From Parachlorella kessleri (lineage: Eukaryota; Chlorophyta; Trebouxiophyceae; Chlorellales; Chlorellaceae), in assembly GCA_001598975.1 (NCBI GenBank), contig BBXU01001113.1, positions 1 through 64,000 on the forward strand: a DNA stretch of 64,000 bases, read 5' to 3'. The notes under the pieces are model-generated. The model was not told the origin of the DNA. It made no database searches and saw only the letters and a list, made by a program, of their open reading frames with translations. Every line of letters starts with the position of its first letter. Positions within the stretch are counted from its first letter, which is position 1. Positions 1-10,932 of the stretch are shown here, in pieces. Position numbers and translations under genes: made by a program.

Positions 1-127
1 CCTTCCTCAACGTTTCCCTCACGTCCCCACCTCCGCCTCTAACCCACCCGTAGCTAGGGCATGGCCATTAGCAGGAGCTACGCGCTGTGCTGCGCTTACA
101 CACCACCTCCTGTCTCTCTTCCTACAG

Positions 128-3100
128 GGACGTGCTGGAGCTGGTCTTGCAGCGAGACCCCGCGGCCATCACAGCGGTGGACGTGGCCCACGGCGCGTCC
201 CCGCTGCACTGGGCGGCGCTGCTGGGGGACTGGGGCAGTGCACACCTGCTGCTGGACAAGCGCGCTGACGTCCTGGTGCGCTGGGAGGGGGGGGGGCGGC
301 GCAAGTGTGATGCTGGTTGCTGTGTTTGTACACCAGGGATTGTGCAGGGCGGTAGGAGGGCAAGCTGCACTCAGCAGTGAGTGGTGGGAGTGGTCTGCAG
401 CTGGAGGGAGTGGCAGTGGGGGGTGCGGAGCCATGTGGGAGGGGCTGGTCTGTGATGCAGCAGTGGCCTGAATGGACTAGGCGCCAGTCTGATGGGCAGA
501 AGTGCATGCACCAGGCTGAAGGACCACCCAAGGCTTGCCGGCCGTGATTTGCCATAGCGCTTGTATCAACCCCCCCCTGTGGCAGCCAGTGCCTTCCTCA
601 GGGGAGTCGGGACGCTTTATGACCAACTCCACAACAACCAGACAGTGCTGAAGCGCCAAGCCCCCCGGCGAGAACAATCCCCCCCCCACCCCCACACCCT
701 TCTCCTGACCCTTGTTCCGCATGTGTGTGCAGTGCGCGTGCTGGGAGGGGGGGCTGCTGCCGCTGCACTGCGCTGCCCTGAGGGGCCACCGCTCCCTCCT
801 GGAGCTGCTGCTGGACCGGGGGTCACCCATCGACGCACCCACCACAACACGCGGCGCCACCGCACTCATCCTGGCGGCAGGTGGGCGCCCCCCTCCCCTC
901 CCTCTCTCGACACTCTACTTTCCTCCTCCCTCCATTAGCTGTCGTGCTCCAGTGCCCCCGCTCCTGCCCCCCGTTGGTGGCTCTGGGGCGCCTGCTCCTG
1001 TTCCTGCTCACCTTCCCTGCTGCCTCCCCAACGTTGGCTGTCACGGGGGCGGGCCCCCAGCAGGGAGGCGGCTGGGTCTCCAGCAGCCCCCCTTTGTGCC
1101 GCCCCTCCCCCTGATGTGCATGCCTGTCCCCACGTGGCAAACCTTGGAGAGTGCTGTGGCAGTGCACAGGGGAGAGAACTACCCCCGGCGCAGCCATACC
1201 ACTTACCCTAAGTTGACATCACATCCTTTCCTGTCGCTGGGATGACATCCATGCGCCATGTCAGCGCCTGCCCGCTGCAGAGCAGGGCTTCCTGCACTGT
1301 GTGGAGGCCCTGCTGGCCCGCCAAGCCAACCTGGGCCTGGCTGACAGGCAGGGGGTCACCCCGCTGCTGGCGGCGGCGGCCGGGGGCCACTCTGGCACGG
1401 CACGGCTGCTGCTGCAGCGGGGCGCGGACCCCGGGGCGCGCGACAGTGTTCAGAGGAGGTGAGTGGAGGGTGGGGGGGTGGGTGGGTGGGTGGGGGGCCC
1501 TGATGTGGAGGGTGTCCCCGAGGCACAAGGGTGTTATCGAGGAGGTGGGTGGGTCTGCTAGGTTGCTGGGTTGCCCCAGGACAGCATTCAGGTCGGCCCC
1601 TGCTGGCAGCTTGTTGTGCAACTGGTAGTGCTCTCCCGGGTGATAGACCCCCGCACGGCATCAAATCCCCCGCATCCGGGCACTTAAAAAGAGCAGCGGC
1701 CAGGTCGGTAGTGGTACTTGCGCAGAACGGCAGCCTGCAGGGCTGGCAACATGAGGTGGAGGTGTGTGTGTGCAGGACGACGCTGCACTGGGCTGCCTAC
1801 CACGGTTTGGATGACGTGGCAGAAGAGGTGTTGCAGGGGGGCGCTATGGAGGTGGACGCTGAGGATGCTGGGCAGTGAGTAGCGCAGCACTGCCCCTTAG
1901 TCGTAGTTTAGGGGAGTTGTCTGGGGTGTCTGTGGATGGGATGTGTGGGTGGCTGGGTGGTGGTTCAGAGGATGGGGAGGGTGGGATCGTCCAGGTCACA
2001 GGAAGAATGCTGGGCAGTGGTTGCTCACAGCTTGGCCTGCTGAGTAAAATCCTGCTTATGCTGGGCCTGTATGGTTCCCGGATGGTGGGGGTCCTCGGCG
2101 ATGAGACCAAGCGTGACTGTATGCAGAGGCAACATGGAATTCGGACGGTGGGTTTGCACGGAGTTCCGAGCCTTGCTGCCAGGGGCCGCGGAGCACCTCG
2201 GGTAGCGCTTGCTGCCAAGCTGCTTGCCGGCCGTATGGCCATGTCTCTGTGCACAAGGGGGGGTACACCCCGCCGCTGCCCACAGTGCCCGGACCTGAGC
2301 TGCACGCTTTCCGTGGTACCTTTTTTTGAGTGGTGAGTTTCTGTGTGTTCTGCACGTACCTCTGTGTTACCCATGCCGGTCGGTGCCTGCTGCCACCACC
2401 CTCCGCCGCAGGGAGACGCCGCTGGCGCTGGCCGCCCGCCGCGGCTGCTCCTCACTTGTGGAGACCCTGCTGCAGCGGGGGGCGACCGTGGACAGGCCTG
2501 GGGCACAGGGCATGACACCACTCATGAGCGCCGCCTTCTTTGGGCATGCGCCCGTGGTGCGGGCCCTGCTGGGCAGGTGGGGCGGGTTGGGTGAGGGGGT
2601 GCGGGCTCGAGGCGCTTGTTGACGATATGGCGGCGACAGACAGTGCGAGGCCTGGCTGAGCACGCGTGGGCTTGTTGCCCATGCACTGCTTATCTTTCTG
2701 AGGTTGCTCCGGGGTTTGCTTGGGCTGGGTGGGAACCAAGGCTGACCTGTTTGCATGAAGTAAGGCGGTGTGCCTCGAGCAGTGTCCTGGCTATGAGTCA
2801 CAGGGTGGGGGGGGGGGGGGTCGCGGGTGCGCCAGGGTGGGTACCTGTGGGTGGGCCATAGCTGCGTGAGTGTGGTGTTGCTGGCTTATGAGACGTGCAA
2901 AGTTGGTGGCTGTCAAGGGGCTTGTTGGTGGTTGCACAGTGTCTCAGGACTGTTTGAGTGGAGCCACCTGCGCCTCTGGCCTGAACAGGTTGGGAAGCAA
3001 GCAATAACGGAGCTAGCAAAACAGTTGAGATGCACTGCACGTGACTGCAGAGGTTAGACAGCAGTTTGGCAAGAGCCAGCTGCAATACACTTCATGTGAT

Positions 3101-3850
3101 ACATACCGAGCTACCACGAACATGGGTGCTGCAAGCAAGGGCCCTTTGTGCAACCCTTGTATGGAACATGGGGGCTTGATAGAGAGGCATTCCTGGCTGG
3201 CGTGTGGCACTTCATCTGCTTTTACTCAAATGCCGGCGCGGGTGCGATGGACAGGCCAACCCTGGCACGGTGTCAGGCCCGGCCTCTGTTGTTGGCGAGA
3301 CTTCCGTAGCATGCCTGGGTCTGCCCTCCGCGCAGGGGCGCCAGCGTGCGTGCTGCTGATGCAGCCCGCGGGCGGTCCCCCCTGCACTGGTCCGCGGCAT
3401 CGGATTCCGCGGACGTGGCGCAGCTGCTGCTGGAGAGTGCTGCTGACGTGGCGCTGCTGGACAGGTGGGAGCGCAGTGTGCACAGCGTGGCACAGCACTA
3501 TGGCTGTACACACAGCCCTGCGCACCAGATATACTGCATGCAGTTGGGCAGCCGCAGCAACGCCTTGAGCTAACTGAGGCTCCACGGAATCTTGGGGATT
3601 GCCCAGATGCTTGCATATACACATATAAACAGTCAAGGTTCGGCAGAGTTGTTCGGCCCTCCCACGGTCCCCGCAGTTGTTGCTGACAGGATGATTGGGG
3701 GTGAAGCCTTGCTAGCCTTGCATGATGACAAGGCACGTTGTCTTCTGCAGGCGTGGGATGACTCCTATGGATTTAGCGGTGGAGTCTGGCGCAGAGGATG
3801 TCATCCAGCTAATGAGATCACTGGCCGACAGGGTCAATGCGCAAGGCTAA
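128..3850 (+). CDS. ankyrin-repeat protein, 5' end outside window
   Basis: Multi-exon gene, 5'-truncated. Exons: 128-275, 733-880, 1281-1458, 1776-1874, 2412-2576, 3336-3464, 3751-3850 (stop TAA). Every exon encodes ankyrin-type helix pairs: SPLHWAALLGD, LPLHCAALRGH, TPLLAAAAGGH, TTLHWAAYHG, TPLALAARRGC, TPLMSAAFFGH, SPLHWSAASDS and TPMDLAVESGA, about eight repeats. Phases agree at all junctions; the 275/733 junction is the least certain because the donor (GTGCGC) is weak and the joined residues fit the ankyrin consensus poorly. Ankyrin repeats are protein-interaction scaffolds. No catalytic or membrane domain is visible in the part present, so the partner and compartment cannot be named. The C-terminus follows the last repeat almost directly, so any additional domain would lie upstream of the window. 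Confidence 0.85.
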
Positions 3851-4238
3851 CCCACTGCTGAGAGCTGGGCCTCAAGGAGGGAAGCTGTCATTGTGATTTG
3901 GTAAGGGTGACAGGTAATGCGGGTCAGAGAGGGGGTGTGGGCATACTGGGCTGCCAGAGCTGTATGCAGTTATTCTCTGTTACTTGTTGTATAGGGTCCA
4001 TCCTGCTGGTTGAGGCTGCACCATCCCCTTCACTTTCACAAGGAGGCTGATAGGGGGATGAAATTTGGCAGTCAGCAGACAGAGCTGGAGCAATGCAAGT
4101 GATGCCTCTAGTCTTGTAGACCGCCCTGTGCCTGGGCTGTCGCTTGTGCCAACCGCACCTCGCTGGCGCACCCTGGGGAGGCGCCTTGGTGCCCCGCCGG
4201 GATTCTGTTGCATTCATGCGTGTTTTATTTGTGGGGGC

Positions 4239-4243
4239 TGTAA
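4239..4243 (+). terminator. candidate TGTAA poly(A) signal of the ankyrin gene
   Basis: TGTAA, the usual chlorophyte polyadenylation motif, lies about 390 nt after the ankyrin stop codon. The motif is short and can occur by chance. Confidence 0.35.
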
Positions 4244-5680
4244 AATCCAGGAGAGGGAGCATATTGGGTGCGCCATGGGTAGTGTGCTTCGCTGTATGGA
4301 TCCTAGCTAGCTGCACCCGGTGGTGCGTACTTGCTCCCTGCTTCAAGAAGCTGGGTGACATCTGAGATCTGCTTGTGTCGTTAAGTTGTCATTGCCCCTG
4401 GACTCAATTGATCGGGTTGCTGCATATCATGTGTTGATGCATGTATGCACCTCCGCTCGCTTCGGTGTCAGTGGAGGTTCCTACGTTTCAAGGGAGGTTC
4501 CTCGGATGGTTGACTGGAATGCTTGAATGATCATTTCTATGCAGAGGCTGTACACCCAGCGTACTGCTAGGCGTACCAGCGGCATCATTTTTATGCCTGA
4601 GTACTCTTTAAGTCAGAAATCGTCATCCCATGCAATGGACCTTTAGCAAGTTACACTTCAGCCAACTATAAGTAAAACTTTTCATGCCAACTCTGCCTTC
4701 CCAAAGGCACCTGGCGCTTTACACAGTCAACCGTCCTCAGCACATGCAGTCTAGCGCAGTCATTCTCGCCCTGCCCTCCAGACAAAACGAGGAGCAAACC
4801 TGCCCTGCACAGGTCACAGAAAACATGGGAACCGACCGACGCAGCAGCAGCGAGGCAAGAGTCCCAGGCCTACGCCCTCTGGGCTGGGCATCAAAATAGA
4901 GACGTGAGATCTGGACCCAGCTAATGGCAAGGGACCTAGGACAGCAGGTAGATAAAAGCATGTACATGTGGTGTACACATGACCTAAAGCTGCACAAGCT
5001 GTATGTTCCCTATTGACACTAACGACTTAGAAAGCCTGAACAAGAAGTCAAAGACACGCGCACACACACGCAAACAGTGGACTATAGTCACCACAGCGGC
5101 AGCGCTGCCCCGCGCAACCCCCTGTCATCGCAATGCCCCCGCATATTGCTGGCAAGGGAGCATGTTCTAACAAGGCAAAGCACATGGGGGCTGCGGAGCG
5201 GCTACAAGTTGCAGGCAAGCCTGGCATGCATTCAGCGACCCCGGATGGGAGTTAGTACGCCTCACCAGCCACAGGGCAGATCTCAAGGGCACGACACTTT
5301 AGGCTGTCAGAGCCAAGCCCAAGACCCAGCAGAGACACACCTATCACTGGCCACCCCAGGTTGAAGAACTATATGGTGTTGGACATAATGAGCCGCACTC
5401 ATCAGGTTGCCCAGTGAAGCAGGGGGCACCGCTGCCTATTGACTGTTGGCTGCAGCTGCTGAATTTAATACGGGCCCAGCATGTGATGCCAACAACCGCT
5501 ATTGCCATCAACGACTTCAGGCAGCCAATGCAGCAGCCGGCCATGTCCAAGCCAAGGGGAACGACAGCCTTGGGCTCGCGGGGGGACTGTAGCACAGCAT
5601 CCCTACACCTCCGTACATCTTGCTCACTGCAGTCCCAGCCTGCGCGACACTCAATGCACCCATTATCAGTACAATCTTTA

Positions 5681-5685
5681 TTACA
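5681..5685 (-). terminator. candidate TGTAA poly(A) signal of casein kinase 1
   Basis: TTACA on the + strand reads TGTAA on the minus strand, about 280 nt downstream of the kinase stop codon. Confidence 0.4.
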
Positions 5686-5966
5686 AGCTGGAAAAAGCCG
5701 TATGGTATCCCTTGTCTAAAACAATATTCAGTCATCATTACGACCTTCTGCAGCCAGGCAGCTATGCCACAATTGCCTCGCCCACAACACCAGCCCTGCT
5801 CCTCCCCCATCACTGCCTGCCCCGCCACCCAGGCCTCCACCAGCCAGCAGCCCTGCAGGGCCCTGCCCAGTGCACCACCCAGCTACCCTGCACTGCACTG
5901 CGCTGCAAATTAGTCCGACAAACGTCTACCCACAGACAACCTGCTAGCCTTCCACTTCCACTCTAC

Positions 5967-8964
5967 TCAGGCACCCACCCACCTGCGCAGTGCCTGTTCC
6001 GCCTCCTGGCGTGCTTCCTCCTGCCGCTCAGCGGGCCGCGAGGACGAAGGCCGGTTGCCCTGCTGCTGGTACTTGAGGATTGTCCAGTCAAACACGTAGT
6101 CCCACGTGAATCCTGCATAGGCGGAGGAATGCATCGCATCGGTTGATTAGCTGGCTCCCATACTGCAGAATCCAGCTCCCAAACACATGCTAAGACAAAT
6201 TGCCGAGCAGTTCGCACCGGTGAGAGGCTGCAACACCATCCTGGCTCGCAATTGACTAACCCCTGCCCCTTAAAAAGGCAGCAGCTACTGCAAGTGGTGC
6301 TCAGCCTTGCGCCTTAAACAAATGGTCTTGGTCACTCCTGCCATCCCTCGTTTGTCCACTGCTGATTGCATGCCAAGTGGCCACCCCTTCTGCTCCCGCC
6401 ATCACAATACTGCGCTCACCCTCGCGCACGAACAGGTCGCGGAAGAGCTTGCGCAGGTAGGAGTAGTCGGGCTTGTCGTCAAAGCGCAGCGAGCGCACGT
6501 ACTGGAAGTACACCACAAACTCGGTAGGGAAGCCCTTGCACAGCACCTCCGTGGGCGTGGCCATCTTCTTCTCGCTGATCTTCTCATACCTGCACACACA
6601 CATCACAAATTAAAGCAGCGCTCAATGTCCTCACCACTGGCTACAGGGCACGGGCTGGCGCTGTCTAATGCTGACCGTGGGACACCAAAGCAGAAGCTGA
6701 GCAAAAACCAGTCACTGGTGTTGACAAATCCTGCAGGGCAAAAGCTACCCAGCCCTTTCCTACGCGCTCAGCCACGCCCGCTTAGCTATAAATTCAATAC
6801 ACGTAGCCGCCGCCGCAGCCCACTCACTTCTGCTTCTTGGTGGCTGCTTTGAGTCCCTGCCAGGGCAGGCTGCCACGCAGGAAGTACATCAGCACATAGC
6901 CCAGGGATTCCAGGTCATCGCGCCGAGACTGCACAATGATACGGTGGTGGATTTCGAGCAGCTCTGATGGTGGATCTCGAGCACGCTCACCTCAATAAAA
7001 CCAGCCTTCAACCAACTTCACCACAGCCCTACTTGCGGCAGTCTGCACGCCTACAGCTCGTTCGCCCCCCCCCCCCCCCCTTCTTTTGGCATCCCCCATG
7101 CTTCACTTCACCAAAAAACAAACTCCTTGGTCTTTGACGTAAGGCAACTTTGCTTGCTAGGCTATTCTCAACACCACCACAAGGCATCAGCAAATCCAAC
7201 ACACGACACTCTGCAATCCAGTAGCCAGTAGCGCTCCTGCACTCTGCAGCCCTGACAATAGTTTCCTCGCAGCGAAGCCCAACCGGACCTGCTCAATGCC
7301 CAGGTGGGTGTTGATGGAGGCATAGCGCGCTGTGCCGGTGAGGTTCTTGTTCTCCCGGTAGGGGATATGGATGTGCGACTTAGGGTCGCGGTACTTCTTG
7401 GCCAGCCCAAAGTCAATAATGTACACCTGCATGGTATTTGATGCTCGCACTTATAGCACTGCCGGCAGTAGCAATCAAACACAGGCCGGCAACCAAACAA
7501 CAGCCCACGCACAGTCCACGTGCCAAGGTTTGGTGAGTACAGTCGGCATCTGCAACAGTCTACCTTCAGGAAGCCAGCATAACCTAGCATGTGCCTGAAT
7601 TCATCTAGAAGACTTGCAGCAACCATGACAAAAGAAGACATAATAAATAAGACATAATTATATATCGAACATATGCATACAAATATAAGCGGGTCATACC
7701 TGGTTCGCGCGGCGGCCCAGCCCCATCAGGAAGTTGTCAGGCTTGATGTCCCGGTGAATGAAGCTCTTGCTGTGCATATACTCTATGCGCGACAGCTGCA
7801 TGGCACCAGCTGGCAAATCCTTCAAACTCCACACGCTATGTCATCCCACTCCCCGCAAGCTTCAGCTCACCAGCAACAAGAGACGCTTGAAATATGTTGC
7901 TTACTAGTGCTGATAGCTCTCCTGCTCTGCGCGAGCACATCGCCCCACCGGTCACTGCAGGGGACCCCTCCTATGCTCAAGGAGCGCCCTGTGCACTGCC
8001 ACACAATTCTGCAGCCCCGCTCCCAAGCATGACTCTTATGGACTACCAGTGGGACAGCACAAGTCCTAGCTGCTGGCACTTCCTTGCACCCACCATCTGA
8101 TCCGCCAGCATCAGCACCGTCTTCAAGCTGAACTTCCGGTTGCAGAAGTTGAAGAGGTCCTCCAAGCTGGGTCCCAGCAGGTCAATGACCATCACGTTGT
8201 AGTCACCCTCCACCCCATACCACCGGATGTTGGGTATGCCGGCTGCACAGCAGGCGGGCGCACTATATGCAACGTCAGGGATAAAACTAGTTGCCTGCCT
8301 GTGGCACACTTCCATTTAGGACGCCACAGCAAAGCTGGCCAATACCTACAAGAGCCTCCTGCCGCTCAAACTAACGAGAGATGCTAAAGCCAGCATCCAG
8401 ACGTCAAAGCCAGGCCATTCGTGTCTGGATATACTCACTGCCGCCCTGGAGGATTTTATACAGCTTGGACTCATAGAGCAGCTGCGGGTGCTTAGTCTTG
8501 GAGGACTCCTGCAAATGACCCAAGGCTAGGCTCATACTTGAGTTGTCTTCACAGCCTGCTCATCTAGACACCCACCGCTTCAACTAGGCAGCAGCCCCAG
8601 TTTGCTGCCGCACTGCAACAGTTTGCTGCCGTACCCTCAACTCACCAACTTGATGCCCACCTCCTCCCCCGTCAGCAGGTGGGTGCCTGCGGGTGGCAGC
8701 AGCCCTCAGCACCGAGAACTAGGTTGGTACAGGACAGGCCAGGGCCAGTGAGCGCCCCATGAGAACGCGGTCCAACCCAGCTTACCGATATAGATATCAC
8801 CAAAACTTCCGCTGCCTATCTTCCGCCCTAATCTGTACTTCCCCTGCGGAACACAGCATTGCACAGGGCGTTGAGCGCTTGATCCACGGGGCTATATCAG
8901 CTGCGTCCCATCCAAAGCCTCCAGGGCTCGGCAGCCTCCAGCTCACCGCAATCCTTATATCCAT
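5967..8964 (-). CDS. casein kinase 1 (CK1 delta/epsilon/CKL type) Ser/Thr protein kinase
   Basis: Ten exons in transcript order: 8964-8947, 8843-8786, 8686-8646, 8508-8439, 8242-8094, 7795-7700, 7426-7289, 6928-6828, 6589-6420, 6112-5967; 328 residues. The N-terminus [18 protein letters not shown] is typical of the family. Seen: Gly loop GSGSFG (16-21), ATP lysine in VGIKL (K38), catalytic loop HRDIKPDN with D128, and [10 protein letters not shown] with D149; these positions equal those of animal CK1 delta. The CK1-specific stretches GIPNIRWYG and [12 protein letters not shown] are present. The seventh exon uses a weak donor (GTCCGG). The protein ends only about 30 residues after the kinase fold, in a Gln/Glu/Arg-rich tail with stop at 5967-5969. 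Plant CKL proteins usually have 100 or more extra C-terminal residues. A GTGGGT donor just before the stop could lead to another exon that I cannot see. CK1 phosphorylates acidic or pre-phosphorylated Ser/Thr sites in trafficking, clock and cytoskeletal pathways. Confidence 0.95.
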
Positions 8965-10932
8965 TGCTGCCTTAGCTCCTCCTCCAGTTCATCCAGGCCA
9001 CCGCAAGGCTCCTTCCCTGGCTGCTAAGAAATCAGCAAGGCAGCGAGGGCTCTCTGAACAGCTATGTAAAGATATCCCAGCCTGTTGCGGACAGGAGGAC
9101 TTCACCTGTTTGCCCCTGAGAGGAAAGTCCAGTACGTTTGATCCTGGCAAGGGGCCCACCGAGGACAAATTCTACAGCTCACTTGCATCATCCTTTTTGC
9201 CTGTTTCATGCATATACGATGAGTGGCTTTCTTTACTCAGGTTGAGCGCATTACTGGCTGCCGGGGACCCATCATAGCACGCCCCTGGGGTCCATATGGT
9301 ATTTCGACGAGCCGCCTGTTCTTGTGGGGCAGGAGTGCTGCTACCGCTCTTTAGTGAAGCACACCCGGCACCCAGCGACTGGCACACTTGTGCGCTGCTT
9401 GACTGCAGCAAGGTACTTGTGGGCGCAGCTGCAGGTGTAGGTAAGGTGGTCAGTGTGTACCTACTATATCCTGCCCGCTGGCCGGGAGTCTGGGACTAAC
9501 GGCCAGCCGTTCATGGACATGGCTTTCACACCCCACCGACGTCCCTCCCCCGCCAACTTGGAGCCGGCGCACCTGGTGTGTTGCACAAGGCTCTGGACTG
9601 AAAGACCTGGGAGGTGCCATTGTTTATTGGTGAGAGACCCTGCAGCCGGGGCTAGCGCAGACAGCGTAGGAGCTACCAGGGGCTCTGTCCTTGCCCCTGC
9701 CACAAGGTCAATTTGTCTGAAGGTGCATCTTGGCCGATCCAGCGAGCTTAGGCAAGGTGTAGCTTCACTTCCCGCTCCCGAACCACGGCCGTTGGGTCCA
9801 TGCTTCCTTGTCGTGACATACCATGGGAGCAGAAGTGGTGAGTTGAAGGTTGACGGTGAGGCTTCCAGTTCCAGCAGGCCCCTAGTCCTTTGATGAACGT
9901 ATGCAGTTGCAGCAGTTGATGCTGCTGCCCTTGCAGTCGTAGCTTGCCTTGAATATATAACTGTGGTGGACAAGGCTGTACCGGTGCACCCAGTTTACAG
10001 CTGACTTGGGGTGGGGTTAAGGATGGTTTGCTCCTTGGTGTGGGCTTTCACCACATATATCGCATCGCCATTCCTAGTGACACATAACCCTTCTGCCCCC
10101 CATCATCATGCCCAGCTCAGCTGAACGGGACTTGGTGCTGATCATGTCCCTATCACGAAGTCTTCCACATCGTGAGAGCTATGCTCGCTTTTGTTCAATC
10201 TACAGGCTGGCCAAGCCCCACAGGAGAGAACTACTGGCTCGGGATCTATGACAATAATCCAAAACACCTCTTGCACCCAGCCTTCTCACCTTGTCCCTAT
10301 ATATCCCCTGATCCACATACCAGCCATTTTGGTAAGCACCTAAGCCAGGTTAGGCAGAAGGATGCCGTCTGGGGTTCACCTGGGTGTATATCTTCTGACA
10401 GCCGCCGGCGTACCAAAACTGTTCTGCGTCATTCAGCCGCTCTTCGGGCTTCTAGGATCGTGCCGTGTTCGGCGCTTGACCGCCCTCGTGGCAGGCGCGC
10501 GAGCCTGAGGCGCGAGCAAAAGTTTGGCGAGAGCAACAGCCAGTGAGCTCAGGACCGTAAGATAGGATCGCCATGCTCCAAAAGTCTATCGTAGTCAGCG
10601 CCGCCATGACGCACTAAGAACCGTTCACCCCCCGCCTAGCAAAGGAAGCAGCACTGCCCGCTGGATACTGTAGATATTACAGTTTGCAACCACAGCTTGG
10701 AGATGTTGCTAAAAACAAATTCATGTTTGAGTCCCTCACGACGCAAAGACTTGCTTGTACCTCCTCGGTACTGCATTAGAGGCGGCACAGCCCGAGTGGT
10801 TCCAGTTTCCCTCGTTTGCCTGTTTTAAGTTTCATTAATCCATTCCTCCGTATCAGTGCGCCGCACATTGCGTAAGCTCTCGTTTCTTCGCATCTTAGTT
10901 CGGCGCAGCCCCCTTCAAAGGGCTTTAACAGC
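8965..10932. promoter_or_regulatory. divergent intergenic region between casein kinase 1 and ABCF1
   Basis: Nearly 2 kb between two divergent start codons. It must contain both promoters and 5' UTRs. Long ORFs on both strands (for example 9464-9973) overlap each other and carry no recognisable domain. No tRNA or repeat was recognised. Confidence 0.4.

Larger units (their letters stand above)
3851..5966. other. tail-to-tail intergenic region
   Basis: This 2.1 kb separates the 3' ends of the ankyrin gene and casein kinase 1. It should hold both 3' UTRs. ORFs here are short, overlap on both strands and show no family-like motif. I see no RNA gene or mobile element. Confidence 0.6.

Noticed and set aside
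5502..6146. 214-codon ORF on the plus strand
   Set aside because: It overlaps the last casein kinase exon antisense and extends into 3' UTR sequence; no motif.
7065..7080. Run of 16 C in a casein kinase intron
   Set aside because: A homopolymer inside an intron; likely slippage or length error and not informative.
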